A DNA stretch of 64,000 nt from Oceanobacillus rekensis (GCF_002153375.1 NZ_MTBQ01000001.1:372001-436000), one strand, 5' to 3'; shown: positions 29,214 to 41,423, counted from the first letter of the stretch. Numbers and translations are program-made. The notes: a model not told the origin generated them from the sequence alone.

Positions 29214-30503
29214 TTACTTCTCTATTTTAGAAAATGCAGTACGGATTGCTTGAATCGTTTTTTCTATATCTTCATCAGAATGTGCTGTTGAAAGGAATAA
29301 CCCTTCAAATTGTGATGGCGGGAGAAAGACTCCTTCTTCCATCATTCCTCTATAGTATTGGGCAAAATAGTCTAGATTCGATGTTTGGGCGCTTTCAAAG
29401 TCAACCACTTCTTTATCTGTAAAAAATACACCAACCATTGATCCAGCACGGTTGATATGCAATGGTATTTGATATTCAGTCGCTGCAGTGCGGAATCCAT
29501 CAATCAGGTGATCCACTTTTTCATTGATTGCATCATACGATTGCTCAGTTAAAGCTGAAAGTGTTTCATAGCCTGCTGTCATTGCAAGTGGATTCCCGGA
29601 AAGTGTTCCAGCCTGATAGATTGGTCCAGCGGGTGCAATTTGCTCCATAATTTCGCGTTTTCCACCATATGCACCGACAGGTAATCCGCCACCGATAACC
29701 TTTCCAAGACAAGTTAAATCTGGTGTAACATCAAAATGGCCTTGTGCACAATGATACCCTACACGGAACCCTGTCATTACTTCATCAAAGATTAATAAAG
29801 TTCCATTTTCTTCGGTAATTTTTCTTAATTCTTTCAGGAAGCTTTCTTGTGGTGGTACAACACCCATATTTCCACAAACCGGTTCAGCTATAACTGCAGC
29901 AATATTGTCACCATAGTTTTCAAAAGCAACTTTTAAACTATCCAAATCATTATATGGAACGGTAATCGTATTACTTGCAACCGATTTCGGTACACCGGGA
30001 CTATCTGGTAAGCCTAGGGTTGCAACACCGGAACCAGCTTTTATCAATAATGAATCACCATGTCCGTGATAGCTACCTTCGAATTTTAAGATAAGGTCTC
30101 TATCAGTGTATCCTCTTGCAAGACGGATTGCACTCATCGTCGCTTCTGTACCTGAGTTAACCATACGAACCATTTCAATTGAAGGTACACGGTTAATAAC
30201 AAGCCTGGCCAGTTTATTTTCTAGTTGTGTTGGTGCTCCAAAGCTTGTACCTTTGTCTACCGCTGTTTTTAGTTTTTGTACGACACGTTCATCAGAATGG
30301 CCTAAAATCAGTGGGCCCCAGCTCAATACATAATCAATATATTCATTACCATCAATATCATAAATTTTTGAACCCTTACCAGACTCCATAAAAACGGGTG
30401 ACATTCCAACGGATTTAAATGCTCTTACTGGTGAGTTGACCCCACCTGGCATCAAATCCACCGCCTCTTTATATGCATCAATTGAATGATTATAGTTTCT
30501 CAC
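29214..30503 (-). CDS. hemL: Glutamate-1-semialdehyde 2,1-aminomutase
   Basis: Forms 5-aminolevulinate from glutamate-1-semialdehyde, second step of the C5 haem pathway. A PLP-dependent 429-residue enzyme with [11 protein letters not shown] and the Schiff-base lysine in [16 protein letters not shown] (about residue 267). N-terminus [20 protein letters not shown] is typical. Last gene of hemAXCDBL; 14 bp after hemB. Confidence 0.98.
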   Translation of the reverse strand: MRNYNHSIDAYKEAVDLMPGGVNSPVRAFKSVGMSPVFMESGKGSKIYDIDGNEYIDYVLSWGPLILGHSDERVVQKLKTAVDKGTSFGAPTQLENKLARLVINRVPSIEMVRMVNSGTEATMSAIRLARGYTDRDLILKFEGSYHGHGDSLLIKAGSGVATLGLPDSPGVPKSVASNTITVPYNDLDSLKVAFENYGDNIAAVIAEPVCGNMGVVPPQESFLKELRKITEENGTLLIFDEVMTGFRVGYHCAQGHFDVTPDLTCLGKVIGGGLPVGAYGGKREIMEQIAPAGPIYQAGTLSGNPLAMTAGYETLSALTEQSYDAINEKVDHLIDGFRTAATEYQIPLHINRAGSMVGVFFTDKEVVDFESAQTSNLDYFAQYYRGMMEEGVFLPPSQFEGLFLSTAHSDEDIEKTIQAIRTAFSKIEK

Positions 30504-30517
30504 GTTTTAGCAACCCC

Positions 30518-31504
30518 TTATTCGTTTTCTCTTAGCCAATTAGCAACATCTTTTGCAAAGTAGCTAATAATCAAATCTGCCCCTGCACGTTTCATGGAAG
30601 TTAGTTTTTCCATTACCAAGGCTTTTTCATCAATCCAACCGTTCCTGGCTGCAGCTTTTACCATGGCATATTCGCCACTTACATTATAGGCAACAATCGG
30701 TACATTAAAGTTATCACGTACTTCTCTTACAATATCAAGATAAGACATGGCTGGTTTTATGATAAGAAAATCTGCACCTTCTGAAACATCGGATTCAGCC
30801 TCCCTTAGTGCTTCCAGTCGATTGGCTGGATCCATCTGATACGTTTTGCGATTTCCAAATTGTGGTGTACTATCTGCAGCATCGCGGAAAGGACCATAGA
30901 ATGCAGAAGCGTATTTCACTGCATAAGACATAATTGGGATATGAGAATATCCAGCATCGTCCAATGCCTCACGTATGACCGCAACAAATCCGTCCATCAT
31001 ATTGGATGGTGCAATAATATCTGCACCCGCTTCAGCTTGCGATACAGCCGTCTGAGCAAGAAGTTTTAATGACTCATCATTCTCTACATCATGATCATGA
31101 ATAACACCACAGTGTCCATGTGACGTATACTCACATAGACATGTATCTGCAACAACAAGTAACTCAGGAAATTCCTTCTTAACCATCCGTGTTGCTTCTT
31201 GGATAATTCCGTCATGAGCAAACGCACCTGTTCCAATTTCATCTTTCTCAGAAATGACCCCAAAGAATATAACTGATTTGATTCCAAGTTCATATACTTC
31301 TCTTACCTCATCAAGTAAAAGATCGAATGACAATTGATATACCCCGGGCATGGAGGGAACTTCATTTTTTACATTTTCTCCTTCAATGACAAACATCGGA
31401 TAAATAAAATCTTCGGCTCTTACATGTGTTTCACGTACCATGGACCTTATAGCACTTGATGAACGTAACCGACGATGACGTTTAAAGTTAATTGACTCAG
31501 ACAT
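30518..31504 (-). CDS. hemB: Delta-aminolevulinic acid dehydratase (porphobilinogen synthase)
   Basis: Condenses two aminolevulinates into porphobilinogen. 328 residues. Metal-binding cysteines occur in [17 protein letters not shown] (about 119-135), the zinc type. The two active-site lysines are in [15 protein letters not shown] (about 200) and [12 protein letters not shown] (about 255). It overlaps hemD by 8 bp. Confidence 0.98.
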   Translation of the reverse strand: MSESINFKRHRRLRSSSAIRSMVRETHVRAEDFIYPMFVIEGENVKNEVPSMPGVYQLSFDLLLDEVREVYELGIKSVIFFGVISEKDEIGTGAFAHDGIIQEATRMVKKEFPELLVVADTCLCEYTSHGHCGVIHDHDVENDESLKLLAQTAVSQAEAGADIIAPSNMMDGFVAVIREALDDAGYSHIPIMSYAVKYASAFYGPFRDAADSTPQFGNRKTYQMDPANRLEALREAESDVSEGADFLIIKPAMSYLDIVREVRDNFNVPIVAYNVSGEYAMVKAAARNGWIDEKALVMEKLTSMKRAGADLIISYFAKDVANWLRENE

Positions 31505-32267
31505 GTTTTCGATCCTTTCTGTTTATGTATTCACATATAGATAAAAGCATTGCTTCTGTTGTAAACTCTTCTGGTGTATTAATCGGAGTAAATCCAAGTT
31601 CTTTTGCACGTTGTTCTGTTGTGGTACCAATACAGACAACTTTCTTCTCAGGCCTCATTTCCGCCATTTCCACAAACGCCTCTACGGTGGAAGGGCTAGT
31701 GAAAGTAATAAAATCAATTTCATCTTCGTATAGAACCTGATTAAGTCTTTCCGTTGCATCATCATTTACAGTTGTTTCATAAACTTCCATTGCATCAAAG
31801 GCAAGCCGCTGTTTGGAAAATTCCACTGGGAGAACATCCCTCGAACGATTGCCACGAACCAGAAGGGCTGGTCCTTCCTCACTGAAACCATCTAAAAATT
31901 CCTCTGCCATTATCTCCGCATTATAGGTGGAAGGAATAAATGATGCCTGATATCCATATTTTTTTAGCATCATTTCGGTTTTATGACCTACCGTTGCAAA
32001 CTTATGCTGTTTCAGATTTCTTACATGATATTTTTTAGTCAATTGAAAGAAACAATTGACTCCATTAGCACTCGTGAAAAAGATCCATTTATAGGTCCCA
32101 AGTTTAGAAAAAGTCTGTTCATTTTCTTTGGCATCTTTACATGAGATTCGAAGTAACGGAACTTCAACAGGTACACCACCAAGCTCTATCACCTTTTCAG
32201 CAAGCTGCTTTGCCTGATTGGCTTCCCTTGTTATAAGAATTTTGCTGCCATGCAATGATTGCAACAT
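31497..32267 (-). CDS. hemD: Uroporphyrinogen-III synthase
   Basis: Cyclises hydroxymethylbilane with inversion of ring D. A 256-residue member of this poorly conserved two-domain family; recognisable elements are [17 protein letters not shown] at the N-terminus, [17 protein letters not shown] (about 178-195) and [15 protein letters not shown]. Its ATG overlaps the hemC stop and its end overlaps hemB, consistent with the tightly packed operon. Confidence 0.93.
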   Translation of the reverse strand: MLQSLHGSKILITREANQAKQLAEKVIELGGVPVEVPLLRISCKDAKENEQTFSKLGTYKWIFFTSANGVNCFFQLTKKYHVRNLKQHKFATVGHKTEMMLKKYGYQASFIPSTYNAEIMAEEFLDGFSEEGPALLVRGNRSRDVLPVEFSKQRLAFDAMEVYETTVNDDATERLNQVLYEDEIDFITFTSPSTVEAFVEMAEMRPEKKVVCIGTTTEQRAKELGFTPINTPEEFTTEAMLLSICEYINRKDRKHV

Positions 32268-33196
32268 TACTTGTCTAGCTCCTCTTTTACCTGATCCACA
32301 ATTTCCTTGGCACCTTGCTTGATCAATGTGTCTGCAGCTTCTTTTCCAACTGCTTTCGGATCGTTTCCGCGCACTACTTCTTTAATTATGGTTTTCCCAT
32401 CAGGAGTTCCAACTAGCGCTGTCAGGATAACATCATCCTCTTCAAGATAGGCATATCCGCCAATTGGCACCTGACAGCCACCCTCAAGTAAATTCAGAAA
32501 TGTTCGTTCTGCTGTCACTGTTTTTGTTGTTAAGTCGTCGTTGATTTTTTTCAAAATATCACTGATTTCTTTGTCATCTTCACGACTCTCAATCGCTAAT
32601 GCTCCTTGCCCAACCGCTGGAACACATAATTCGGGATCTAAATACTCCGTTATTAATTCCTCACTCAACCCAACGCGTTTCAGGCCAGAAACGGCAAGGA
32701 TAATTGCATCATAGTCTTCTTCCTGTAATTTACGAATTCGCGTTTCAATATTGCCGCGGATCCATTTTATCTCGACATCTGGACGTTCTGCGAGAATTTG
32801 TGCAGCACGACGTAAACTGCTTGTTCCTACAATAGATCCGTTTGGTAAATCAGCAAATTTTACATTATTATTCGAAATAAATGCATCCCGATGATCCTCC
32901 CTTACCGGGATGGAAGAAATCATTAGCCCTTTTGGCATTTCGGATGGCATATCTTTCATACTATGTACGGCAAAGTCAATCTCTTTATCATACATAGCCT
33001 TCTCAATCTCTTTCACAAAAAGACCTTTACCGCCTACTTTTGATAAGGTTACATCAAGGATTTGATCCCCTTTTGTTATGATTTCCTTTATTTCAAATTT
33101 ATTCTTAACACCAGCCTCTTTCAACTGGTTAATGACCCATTTAGTTTGGGTTAAAGCTAGATTACTTTTTCTTGAACCTACTACAATCTTACGCAT
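32267..33196 (-). CDS. hemC: Hydroxymethylbilane synthase (porphobilinogen deaminase)
   Basis: Polymerises four porphobilinogens. 309 residues, begins [20 protein letters not shown]. The dipyrromethane cofactor is attached at the Cys in [13 protein letters not shown] (about 236-248). [12 protein letters not shown] and [10 protein letters not shown] are substrate-binding motifs. Fourth gene in transcription order would be hemD; spacing to hemX is 11 bp. Confidence 0.98.
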   Translation of the reverse strand: MRKIVVGSRKSNLALTQTKWVINQLKEAGVKNKFEIKEIITKGDQILDVTLSKVGGKGLFVKEIEKAMYDKEIDFAVHSMKDMPSEMPKGLMISSIPVREDHRDAFISNNNVKFADLPNGSIVGTSSLRRAAQILAERPDVEIKWIRGNIETRIRKLQEEDYDAIILAVSGLKRVGLSEELITEYLDPELCVPAVGQGALAIESREDDKEISDILKKINDDLTTKTVTAERTFLNLLEGGCQVPIGGYAYLEEDDVILTALVGTPDGKTIIKEVVRGNDPKAVGKEAADTLIKQGAKEIVDQVKEELDK

Positions 33197-33207
33197 ATAG
33201 AAACCTC

Positions 33208-34029
33208 CTAAAAGTGAAAACTCGATAATGAGCTGAATAAAAAGAAATTAATCAGCAAAATTAAAAATGCAGCGATATTGTAAGTTGATAATAATTTACC
33301 TCTATACCCGTTCATAATTCGTAAAGCGAGATAAACAGTATACACCAACCATACAACAATGGAACCGATTGTTTTACTGTCCACCCAATAAAACGTGGAT
33401 GTAGAAACATAAGCCCAGACCACTCCCAGAATAATCGCTATTAGTAATAATGGTACCCCTATGGACACCGCTCTTAAACTATATTTATCCAGCATCTCTA
33501 AATCACCGAGACGCCACATCCATTTTAACCCTTTTTTCTTTTTTAAGAAATGATATTGAATCAAATACATGAGAGAAAGCAAAAATGCAATCGTAAAAAA
33601 GCCATAGGATATAATTGCAAGGGTAATATGTGTAACTAGAATTTCATGTACAAATTGGATTGCTTGATCTGGAAACCGGTTTGCAGCACTTGCCGTTACA
33701 TACAGTAACAAGATAAAAAAGCCAAAAACATTAATAAAAAATACAATAAATCGGACCGCAAACAGTTTATTAATAATTAATGAAAATGTAAGGAGCACCC
33801 ATGAATACAAAAGCAAACTGTCTACTACCGTCGCAATTGGAAAATTCCCTTTTACAAACACCTCAAAAAAGAAAAAAGCTGTTTGGATAACCCAGACCAT
33901 ACTAAGCAACCAGAAAGCAAACCTATTTGCTCTCCGGTTGTTATGAATAAAATCTATAAAGTATCCGACCAAACTAAAACCATATATAAGAAGAGTAAGT
34001 TCATAAAGCCACTTCATTTCAATCATCAT
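33208..34029 (-). CDS. hemX: HemX, cytochrome c assembly-like membrane protein
   Basis: A 273-residue polytopic protein with about eight hydrophobic helices. In B. subtilis HemX lowers the amount of HemA. Family resemblance is to CcsA/CcmC-type haem-handling proteins, visible in the helical block around [20 protein letters not shown] with a conserved His. It lies between hemA and hemC, as in B. subtilis. Confidence 0.93.
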   Translation of the reverse strand: MMIEMKWLYELTLLIYGFSLVGYFIDFIHNNRRANRFAFWLLSMVWVIQTAFFFFEVFVKGNFPIATVVDSLLLYSWVLLTFSLIINKLFAVRFIVFFINVFGFFILLLYVTASAANRFPDQAIQFVHEILVTHITLAIISYGFFTIAFLLSLMYLIQYHFLKKKKGLKWMWRLGDLEMLDKYSLRAVSIGVPLLLIAIILGVVWAYVSTSTFYWVDSKTIGSIVVWLVYTVYLALRIMNGYRGKLLSTYNIAAFLILLINFFLFSSLSSFHF

Positions 34030-34044
34030 GTTTTCCTTCTTCGA

Positions 34045-35418
34045 TCATATATTCGTGACTTTTTCAATCATTGGAAAGGAAGAAATATTATCTTTTGCTA
34101 AACTTTTCATAGTCATATTTTTTTTTGCCTGTTTTTCAAATTCAGCTTTTACTTCTGCTTCAATACCGAAAATATCAATAAAAAGTTGTAGTGACTCATC
34201 TGCATTTGTAGTTCCAGCAAGTTCTTTTGCTTGTGTAACAGGCTCTTTCAGCAATTGATTGATAATACTTTTGGTATGCTTGTTGATTACTTTTTTCTCG
34301 CGTGATGTCATATCTGGCATCTTTCTTTCAATACTCTTCATTGTTTCTGCCTGGATAGACAATGCTTTTTGACGTAAAGCAGATATAACTGGAACAACTC
34401 CGAGAGTTTTCATCCATTCCTTGAACATGACAATTTCTTTTTCCATCATTAGTTCAATTTGTCCTGCGGCAGCTTTTCTTGATTCCATATTCTCGTCAAC
34501 GACGTTCTTCAAATTATCGATATCATAAAGAAAAACATTATCCAAATTACTAATCAACGGATCAATATCCCTTGGAACAGCAATATCTACAAGAAAGAGT
34601 GGCTTCCCTTTACGTTTCTTTTGAACAGGTTCAAGCATCTCTTTTGTCAGTACGACAGAATCCGAACCGGTTGAACTGATTAGAATGTCTGCTTCCCCGA
34701 TGATATCCAATAAATTGTCCATGCTTTCTCCAGTTGCGCCAAATTTCTGTGCCAGCTCTTCCGCCTTTTTCATTGTACGGTTCATAACTGTAATTTTAGT
34801 GGCACCAGACCCTTGAAGGTTCTTGGCTGCAAGTTCTCCCATTTTCCCTGCGCCTAGGATTGCAACATGTTTATTTTGAAGATCCCCAAAAATTTTCTTT
34901 GCCAATTCAACCGCAGCATAGCTAATAGAAACTGCATGTTCACCAATGGTAGTCTCGTTATGGGCACGTTTTCCGAACGTTATTGCCTGCTTAAATAATT
35001 CATTAAATATCGTGCCTGTCGTTTTCATTTCCTGTGAAGTCAGAAATGCCTGTTTTACCTGGCCTAGTATTTGTGTTTCACCCAGTACCATTGAGTCCAA
35101 ACCTGTAGACACACGAAATAGGTGTTCCATCGCTCCATCGTCTTCCGTAATTCGTAAATAAGAGGAAAATTCCTCTTTATCAATATCAAACCAATCTGCT
35201 AAAAATTGCTTTATATAATGACGTCCTGTGTGTAGCTGATCAACTACAGCATAGACTTCTGTACGATTACACGTGGAAACAATCACATTTTCCAGAATAC
35301 TCTTCTGGTTTTTAAGTTCCTTCATCGCTTCATGAAGCGAGTCTTCTGTAAATGTGAGTTTCTCCCTAACTTCTACAGGGGCTGTTTTATAATTAAAGCC
35401 AACTTTTAAAATATGCAC
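34045..35418 (-). CDS. hemA: Glutamyl-tRNA reductase
   Basis: Reduces glutamyl-tRNA to glutamate-1-semialdehyde, committing carbon to haem. 457 residues. The nucleophilic cysteine is Cys50 in [12 protein letters not shown]. An NADPH-binding fold starts at [13 protein letters not shown] (about 190), and the C-terminal dimerisation helix ends in the Lys-rich [14 protein letters not shown]. First gene of the operon; the upstream gap includes TGTTATACT, an extended -10 candidate near 35480. Confidence 0.98.
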   Translation of the reverse strand: MHILKVGFNYKTAPVEVREKLTFTEDSLHEAMKELKNQKSILENVIVSTCNRTEVYAVVDQLHTGRHYIKQFLADWFDIDKEEFSSYLRITEDDGAMEHLFRVSTGLDSMVLGETQILGQVKQAFLTSQEMKTTGTIFNELFKQAITFGKRAHNETTIGEHAVSISYAAVELAKKIFGDLQNKHVAILGAGKMGELAAKNLQGSGATKITVMNRTMKKAEELAQKFGATGESMDNLLDIIGEADILISSTGSDSVVLTKEMLEPVQKKRKGKPLFLVDIAVPRDIDPLISNLDNVFLYDIDNLKNVVDENMESRKAAAGQIELMMEKEIVMFKEWMKTLGVVPVISALRQKALSIQAETMKSIERKMPDMTSREKKVINKHTKSIINQLLKEPVTQAKELAGTTNADESLQLFIDIFGIEAEVKAEFEKQAKKNMTMKSLAKDNISSFPMIEKVTNI

Positions 35419-35916
35419 GTTTCTACCCCCAAAATGATTTTACGGATATGTTTCATATATAAATAAATATCTAGTTACTAGTATAACACGTATTCCGTGA
35501 CACTTTTTCATAAAATGTGAACAGAATCTGAATCAATATGTTAGTATGAAATGTATTAGTTTATGTTCAAAAAGGAGGATAAAAAAGACCGAGCTCGGCT
35601 AAATTCGCAAACGCCGACACTAGCCCGTCCTGGGCGTCAAAGTTCGAGGCAGCGAAGCTCCCGGCAACGGAACGTATGTTATTGATACATGAGTAGCGGG
35701 CTTGCACAGGAAGTGCTGACTTCTACGTTGCCCATAGGACATGGGCGGTCTTAGTAGAAGATCAACTATCGCATTCGCGAGAAATTCGACGTGTCATTTT
35801 TACCGGTTTTTTTGAACAACCTCTATAAATAATAAGAATAAGCTCGAATGTACTTTATCATACTGTTACCTAAGTTATCAAGAAATCAACTCATAATAAG
35901 GAGGGAATTTCATAAG
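35419..35916. repeat. Gene-free region with family-B MITE-like repeat (copy B1)
   Basis: The hemA promoter region comes first (to about 35560). The repeat spans 35565-35826: it opens GTTCAAAAAGGAGG and closes TTTTTTGAACAACCTCTATA, so the ends are inverted copies of TATAGAGGTTGTTCAAAAA in full or part. The 262-bp body has a G+C-rich centre (CCCGTCCTGGGCGTC near 35625) and no open frame of note. It is the longest of the copies here. Confidence 0.75.
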
Positions 35917-36396
35917 GTGAAAAAAACAAATTCATTACTTGCCTATTTACTAATTGGAATTGGTATCTATTTTGTCCTTAGGGAGTTAAAAATACCCATT
36001 CTCACAAATTTTTATTCCTGGCAGACATTATTAATTATTATCGGACTTGCACTACTCATACATAGCTATACATCCAAATCATATCAGAATTTATTCGCTG
36101 GTACCATTGTACTTGGTTTAGGTATTCATTTGCACGGTGTACAGCACTATACGTTTTGGATTGATCATTGGGGAGTTATTTTACTGATCATCGGAATTGC
36201 TTTCATTGTACGGGCAACAAAAACGAAGAAGGGTGTATTACCAGGACTACTTTTCATTATAGTTGCTGTTCTCTTGATTTTTTCTATCAATCTACCAGTA
36301 TATTTTGACTGGGTTTACACTGTTATTGATTTATTCGAGCGATTCTGGCCGATTGTTATTATCATTATTGGTTTTTACCTGTTGAAAAAGAAATAA
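35917..36396 (+). CDS. Polytopic membrane protein at the ysxD position
   Basis: A 159-residue protein, starting MKKTNSLLAYLLIGIGIYFV, with about six hydrophobic segments arranged as a LiaI/LiaF-like membrane region (repeated LLIIIGLALLIHS, VILLIIGIAFIVRA, IVIIIIGFYLL). GTG start with GGAGGG 11 bp upstream; the open frame extends 23 codons further without a better site. B. subtilis has a membrane gene, ysxD, between hemA and engB; it may be the counterpart, but the function is unknown. Confidence 0.8.
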   Translation: MKKTNSLLAYLLIGIGIYFVLRELKIPILTNFYSWQTLLIIIGLALLIHSYTSKSYQNLFAGTIVLGLGIHLHGVQHYTFWIDHWGVILLIIGIAFIVRATKTKKGVLPGLLFIIVAVLLIFSINLPVYFDWVYTVIDLFERFWPIVIIIIGFYLLKKK

Positions 36397-36419
36397 ACAA
36401 TTCGTACAGCAAAGATTTC

Positions 36420-36570
36420 TTGTTCAATCCATAAAATCTATAAGTTACAACTTAAGATGAGTAACTACGGCGACTGCTCTGGGAAATACACTCCGTTTTC
36501 CACGGGCTTAGGACGCATTATATTTATAACTTCGGGGATTTCAAAGCAATAAATATTAACTAAAGATTCT
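36420..36570. repeat. Partial family-A repeat (copy A4)
   Basis: Contains AAATCTATAAG near 36432, CTACGGCGACTGCTCTGGGAAATACACT near 36466 (the same block as 22781-22807 in A3) and GGGCTTAGGACGCA. The rest of the element is missing or degenerate. Confidence 0.65.
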
Positions 36571-36576
36571 AAAGAT

Positions 36577-36619
36577 AAAGCTCGTTGTCCAGGAATATTT
36601 CTGGATAACGAGCTTTTTA
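36577..36619 (-). terminator. Bidirectional terminator between engB and the upstream membrane gene
   Basis: A 16-bp stem AAAGCTCGTTGTCCAG/CTGGATAACGAGCTTT (one G-T) with an 8-nt loop, directly past the engB stop, T-rich on the plus side as well. Confidence 0.85.
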
Positions 36620-36622
36620 TTG

Positions 36623-37210
36623 TTAGTCTTTTAAAAACTTGGTAATCACTGACCATGATTCCTCTTTACCCTCTCCAGTTTCGGTGGAAAAAGGAATCAC
36701 AATGTCATCAGGCCGCACTTGAAATGTTTGCTTTGTTCGTTTTATATGTTGGGCTCTCTTACTCTTAGGGATTTTATCTAATTTTGTCCCAATGATAATT
36801 ACTTGAAGTCCATGATACTTCAGAAATTCATACATCCCTAAATCATCTTTTGTTGGTTCATGGCGAAGATCCGTAATAAGAAGGACAGCTTTTAATTTTT
36901 CCCTTGTCTGGAAGTATTCCTCCATCATTGGTCCCCATTTTTCTTTTTCCGATTTGGAAACCTTAGCATAGCCATATCCAGGAACATCAACAAAATAAAA
37001 CACATCGTTTATTCGATAAAAGTTTAATGTTTGTGTCTTACCTGGTTTAGATGAAGTACGTGCCAAGTTTTTCCGGTTAATCAGTTTATTAATAAACGAT
37101 GATTTCCCTACATTGGAACGGCCTGCCAGTGCTATTTCGGGCAGCATATCACCCGGATATTGTTTTTGACTTACCGCACTGATTACGATTTCAGCCTTTG
37201 TTACTTTCAT
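36623..37210 (-). CDS. engB: Ribosome-assembly GTPase EngB (YsxC/YihA)
   Basis: A 195-residue GTPase essential for late 50S assembly in B. subtilis. G1 is GRSNVGKSS (30-38), G3 [10 protein letters not shown] and G4 TKLD. Its start lies inside the 3' end of lonA (20-bp overlap), so the two are co-transcribed and probably coupled. Confidence 0.97.
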   Translation of the reverse strand: MKVTKAEIVISAVSQKQYPGDMLPEIALAGRSNVGKSSFINKLINRKNLARTSSKPGKTQTLNFYRINDVFYFVDVPGYGYAKVSKSEKEKWGPMMEEYFQTREKLKAVLLITDLRHEPTKDDLGMYEFLKYHGLQVIIIGTKLDKIPKSKRAQHIKRTKQTFQVRPDDIVIPFSTETGEGKEESWSVITKFLKD

Positions 37211-39527
37211 TTTTCTCCCCCACTAATGCATGCTCAAGAACTTGATCAAGATGTTTTACAGTTATAAATGTCAGTTCATTTCGCACACTTTCTGGTATAT
37301 TTTCGATATCTTTTTCATTTTCTTCTGGAATAATTAATGTGGTCAATCCAGCTCGATGTGCACTTAATGATTTTTCCTTTAACCCACCAATTGGCAAGAC
37401 TCGTCCCCGAAGTGTAATTTCTCCAGTCATACCAACTTCTTTTTTAATTGCTCTTCCAGTTAATGAAGATACAAGCGCGGTTGCAATCGTAATACCTGCT
37501 GATGGACCATCTTTTGGTGTCGCTCCAGCCGGTACATGTATATGGATATCATATTTTTCATGGAAATCAGAATCAATCCGAAATTCTTTCGTTCGAGAAC
37601 GGACATAACTGAATGCTGCCTGGGCAGATTCTTGCATCACATCTCCTAGTTGACCGGTCAATGTCAATTTACCTTTACCAGGATAATGACTAACTTCAAT
37701 AGAAAGGATATCCCCGCCCGCAGAAGTATATGCCAATCCTGTAGCTGCACCTATTTGGTCTTCCAATTCCATTAGACCATAGCTATATACAGGTTTGCCA
37801 AGCAATTCTTCAATACTTTTTTCTGTTACAATTACTTTATCCTTTTCTTTGGAAATAATGATTTTAGCAGCTTTTCGGCATAATTTAGCTAATTGTCTCT
37901 CAAGATTACGAACTCCAGCTTCTCTTGTATAGGTTCGAATCAGTTTCTGTAAAGCACTTTCTCGTATTTGCAGTGTACCTTTTGATAACCCATTTTCTTT
38001 TAATTGTTTTGGGAAAAGGTGTTGCTTAGCAATATGAAGTTTCTCTACCTCTGTATAACCTGGAATCGAAATAAGCTCCATACGATCCAATAATGGGCCT
38101 GGAATATTGTTTACATTGTTGGCAGTTGCAATGAAAAGCACATTTGATAAATCATAGTTTTCTTCAATAAAATGATCACTGAATGTACCATTTTGTTCTG
38201 GGTCTAAAACTTCTAACATCGCTGAAGATGGATCACCACGGAAATCATTGGACATTTTATCAATTTCATCAAGAAGAAAGACAGGATTAACCGTACTGGC
38301 TTTTTTCATCCCTTGGATAATCCTTCCTGGCATGGCACCAATATATGTTCTGCGATGTCCTCTAATTTCAGCTTCATCCCTCACACCACCAAGTGAAATC
38401 CTTACGAAATTGCGATCGATGGAACGAGAAATTGATTTAGCCAATGATGTTTTCCCCACACCTGGAGGGCCTACAAGACAAAGAATTGGGCCTTTAATTG
38501 TGTTTGTCAGTTTCTGGACAGCAAGATATTCCAATATTCGCTCTTTCACTTTCTCCAGACCATAATGATCTTCATTCAATATTTTTTCTGCACGGTTAAT
38601 TTGTATCGTGTCCTGAGTCTTTTTCGTCCATGGTAACGCAATTAACCAATCGAGATAATTTCGGATGACAGAGCTTTCTGCCGATGATTGTGGAACCTTT
38701 TCATATCTGCCAAGTTCTTTAAGAGCAACCTCCCTGATATGTTCCGGCATATCTGATTCCTCAATTTTCTGTCGCAGCTGCTCCACTTCACTGGATCTGC
38801 CATCCCGTTCGCCAAGTTCTTTCTGAATCGCTTTTAATTGTTCTCTGAGATAATATTCTTTCTGTGTCTTTTCCATTGAAGTTTTTACACGCTGGCCAAT
38901 TTTCTTTTCTAAATCTAAAACTTTCTTTTCGTTGGAGATTGTTTTAATCAGAAGTTTAATTCTGTCTGAAACATTTACTAATGCCAAAATCTCTTGCTTA
39001 TCTTTTACTTTAAGCGTTAAATGAGAAGAAATGATATCGGCCAACCGACTTGGTTCATCAATATCTTCTACCGTTTCATATGTTTCCTCAGTAATTTTCC
39101 TGGATAATTTTATGTACTGTTTAAATTGACCAAGTAAAGAACGCATTAAAGCTACTTCTTCATGTTGTTCACCATGGATATCATCCAACTCTTTTATTTC
39201 TACCATGAATTCATTATCTGAATCAAGAAAACGTTGAATCTCTCCACGGTGTAAACCTTCAACAAGAACTCTGATTGTGCCATTCGGCAATTTTAACATT
39301 TGTTTCACTGAAGCCACTGTTCCAATAGTATATATTTCCTTTGGTTCTGGATCATCAAGACTCACCTTTTTCTGAGCAGCCAAAAATATCTTTTGGTCAT
39401 CCATCATCGCTTTTTCAAGTGCTGCAATGGATTTATCTCTGCCAACATCCAAATGAAGAACCATTGAAGGAAAAACTAGTAACCCACGCAAAGGAAGGAG
39501 GGGAATCTGTATTGCTTCGTTACTCAT
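37191..39527 (-). CDS. lonA: ATP-dependent protease LonA
   Basis: A 778-residue Lon: N-terminal substrate domain ([20 protein letters not shown]), AAA+ module with Walker [12 protein letters not shown] (about 350) and LLDEIDKM, and protease domain with the Ser-Lys dyad (Ser in [10 protein letters not shown] about 673; Lys in [13 protein letters not shown] about 716). The frame begins five codons earlier, but ATG at 39527 follows TTGGAGGT by 6 bp, so it is preferred. lonB, which separates lonA and clpX in B. subtilis, is absent. Confidence 0.97.
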   Translation of the reverse strand: MSNEAIQIPLLPLRGLLVFPSMVLHLDVGRDKSIAALEKAMMDDQKIFLAAQKKVSLDDPEPKEIYTIGTVASVKQMLKLPNGTIRVLVEGLHRGEIQRFLDSDNEFMVEIKELDDIHGEQHEEVALMRSLLGQFKQYIKLSRKITEETYETVEDIDEPSRLADIISSHLTLKVKDKQEILALVNVSDRIKLLIKTISNEKKVLDLEKKIGQRVKTSMEKTQKEYYLREQLKAIQKELGERDGRSSEVEQLRQKIEESDMPEHIREVALKELGRYEKVPQSSAESSVIRNYLDWLIALPWTKKTQDTIQINRAEKILNEDHYGLEKVKERILEYLAVQKLTNTIKGPILCLVGPPGVGKTSLAKSISRSIDRNFVRISLGGVRDEAEIRGHRRTYIGAMPGRIIQGMKKASTVNPVFLLDEIDKMSNDFRGDPSSAMLEVLDPEQNGTFSDHFIEENYDLSNVLFIATANNVNNIPGPLLDRMELISIPGYTEVEKLHIAKQHLFPKQLKENGLSKGTLQIRESALQKLIRTYTREAGVRNLERQLAKLCRKAAKIIISKEKDKVIVTEKSIEELLGKPVYSYGLMELEDQIGAATGLAYTSAGGDILSIEVSHYPGKGKLTLTGQLGDVMQESAQAAFSYVRSRTKEFRIDSDFHEKYDIHIHVPAGATPKDGPSAGITIATALVSSLTGRAIKKEVGMTGEITLRGRVLPIGGLKEKSLSAHRAGLTTLIIPEENEKDIENIPESVRNELTFITVKHLDQVLEHALVGEKNESNKG

Positions 39528-39590
39528 ATTTTGTACCTCCAATTAGTATGTAATCTAAATAAATGGTATCGTTGCTTGATCTTCTATTGT

Positions 39591-39624
39591 GTTTCAAAAA
39601 GGAGGTTATGAACATCCTCTTATA
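39591..39624. repeat. Minimal family-B remnant (copy B4)
   Basis: GTTTCAAAAAGGAGG is joined directly to TATGAACATCCTCTTATA: the two ends of family B with the body missing, as expected after internal deletion or imprecise excision. Confidence 0.6.
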
Positions 39625-39733
39625 TGTATCATTTAAGTTTAATAAATAAACACATTTTTGTAAAACCATATATTTCCAAATTACATCTATTTTTCTCCGT
39701 TAGTATTTCCATTCCCTAGTTAAATAAACATTA

Positions 39734-39779
39734 GAAAAACTCACATTCGCTTGTCCTTAAACGAATGTGTTAGTTTTTC
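39734..39779. terminator. Orphan terminator-like hairpin
   Basis: GAAAAACTCACATTCG pairs with CGAATGTGTTAGTTTTTC around a 12-nt loop, with A/T runs on both sides. It is 60 bp beyond the clpX terminator and not adjacent to any gene end. Confidence 0.55.
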
Positions 39780-39837
39780 ACTGTGAAATTTTGTTCTATT
39801 GAGGTACACCCACCTGAAATTTTGTCTTTTCCTAACG

Positions 39838-39898
39838 TAAAAAAAAAGACTGGCCAAGGACAATTCTTAATAATAGAAGAAGTTGTCCTAGTCAGTCT
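39838..39898 (-). terminator. Terminator after clpX
   Basis: The stem AGACTGACTAGGACAA pairs with TTGTCCTTGGCCAGTCT (bulged) and is followed by nine T on the minus strand. Confidence 0.88.
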
Positions 39899-39908
39899 CA
39901 AACTTTAA

Positions 39909-41186
39909 TTACGCACTTTCTTTAGGAAGTGTGTCGTTTCCTCTTTTTACCGTTCCATCATGGAAAATCAGTTTAGGACTACCATCTTCCTCAGTAACTG
40001 TTTCTTTTGTAACTACACATTTTTTCACGTCTTCTCTAGAAGGTAACTCAAACATGACTTCTGTTATGATGCCTTCAATAATAGAACGCAATCCTCGTGC
40101 ACCTGTTTTTCGTTCAATTGCTTTTTTGGCAATTTCAACTAATGCCTCGTCCTCAAACTCAAGTTCAACATTATCCATTTCGAATAATTTTTCATATTGT
40201 TTGACAAGCGCATTTTTTGGTTTCGTTAAAATTTGTATCAGTGCGTCTTCATCTAATGGAGTTAGACTTCCAATTACAGGAATACGTCCAATAAATTCAG
40301 GAATTAAACCATAACGCAAGAGATCCTCTGGCAATACTTTAGAAAGTAATTGACCCATATCCAAATCTTCCTGCTTCTCGTTTGAACCAAAACCGATCAC
40401 TTTTTTACCGAGACGACGCTTAATCACTTGATCAATTCCGTCAAAAGCACCACCAACGATAAATAGGATATTTGTTGTATCAATTTGAATAAATTCCTGG
40501 TGTGGATGCTTACGGCCACCCTGTGGTGGAACACTTGCAACAGTACCTTCTAGAATTTTCAGTAACGCTTGCTGTACACCTTCACCAGAAACATCACGGG
40601 TAATGGATGGATTTTCCGATTTACGTGCAACCTTATCAATTTCATCGATGTAAATAATCCCTTTTTCAGCTTTTTCTACATCATAATCTGCAGACTGGAT
40701 CAACTTCAGAAGAATATTTTCAACATCTTCCCCAACATATCCAGCTTCCGTTAATGATGTTGCATCTGCCATTGCAAAAGGTACATTAATAATACGTGCC
40801 AATGTTTGAGCCAGTAGCGTTTTCCCACTACCTGTTGGACCAATCATAGCAATGTTACTTTTTGATATTTCAACGTCATCCGAACTCTTTGGTGAATTAA
40901 CACGTTTGTAATGATTATAAACAGCTACAGACATATTTTTCTTAGCTTTATCCTGGCCAATCACATAATCGTCAAGAATGTCACAGATTTCTTTAGGTTT
41001 TGGAATTTCATTCATTTCCATGCCTTCTTCTGTTCCCAGTTCTTCTTCAACAATTTCTGTGCAAAGATCAATACATTCATCACATATATAAACGCCAGGA
41101 CCGGCAACTAATTTACGTACTTGTTCTTGACTCTTTCCACAAAACGAACATTTCAATTGTCCTTTTTCTTCATTAAACTTAAACAT
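39909..41186 (-). CDS. clpX: ClpXP unfoldase subunit ClpX
   Basis: A 425-residue AAA+ unfoldase. The N-terminal zinc-binding domain has Cys13, Cys16, Cys35 and Cys38. Walker A GPTGSGKT is at about 116-123, IIYIDEID Walker B, GGRKHPHQ the pore RKH loop, and KVIGFGS the ClpP-binding IGF loop. It follows tig, the conserved Firmicute order. Confidence 0.98.
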   Translation of the reverse strand: MFKFNEEKGQLKCSFCGKSQEQVRKLVAGPGVYICDECIDLCTEIVEEELGTEEGMEMNEIPKPKEICDILDDYVIGQDKAKKNMSVAVYNHYKRVNSPKSSDDVEISKSNIAMIGPTGSGKTLLAQTLARIINVPFAMADATSLTEAGYVGEDVENILLKLIQSADYDVEKAEKGIIYIDEIDKVARKSENPSITRDVSGEGVQQALLKILEGTVASVPPQGGRKHPHQEFIQIDTTNILFIVGGAFDGIDQVIKRRLGKKVIGFGSNEKQEDLDMGQLLSKVLPEDLLRYGLIPEFIGRIPVIGSLTPLDEDALIQILTKPKNALVKQYEKLFEMDNVELEFEDEALVEIAKKAIERKTGARGLRSIIEGIITEVMFELPSREDVKKCVVTKETVTEEDGSPKLIFHDGTVKRGNDTLPKESA

Positions 41187-41423
41187 AACATCCCACCCCT
41201 AAACGTGCTTGATTAGTATCAACTTCAACTTTATAGTCATCATATCAGATACAAATTAAAAAACAAAACAATATACCTTAACCCAGTCTAATCATGTTCT
41301 TTTCGTTATTGAAAATAATTGTTGTTTCCATTATGAATATTTAAATTAAAAAGTCAACACAAAACTTTTGAACATCTTAAATTTAGTATATGAAAGATAC
41401 AGGAAATTATTTCAATCAATATG

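Larger units (their letters stand above)
39528..39908. other. Gene-free lonA-clpX gap where lonB is expected
   Basis: No gene is seen. Contents are a minimal family-B remnant at 39591-39624, an isolated hairpin at 39734-39779 and the clpX terminator at 39838-39898. The lonA promoter must lie in the high-numbered part, but no clear -35/-10 pair was found. Confidence 0.7.

Noticed and set aside
35565-35826. G+C-rich insert considered as a small RNA or riboswitch for the downstream membrane gene
   Set aside because: Related copies occur beside unrelated genes and carry inverted ends, which fits a mobile repeat better.
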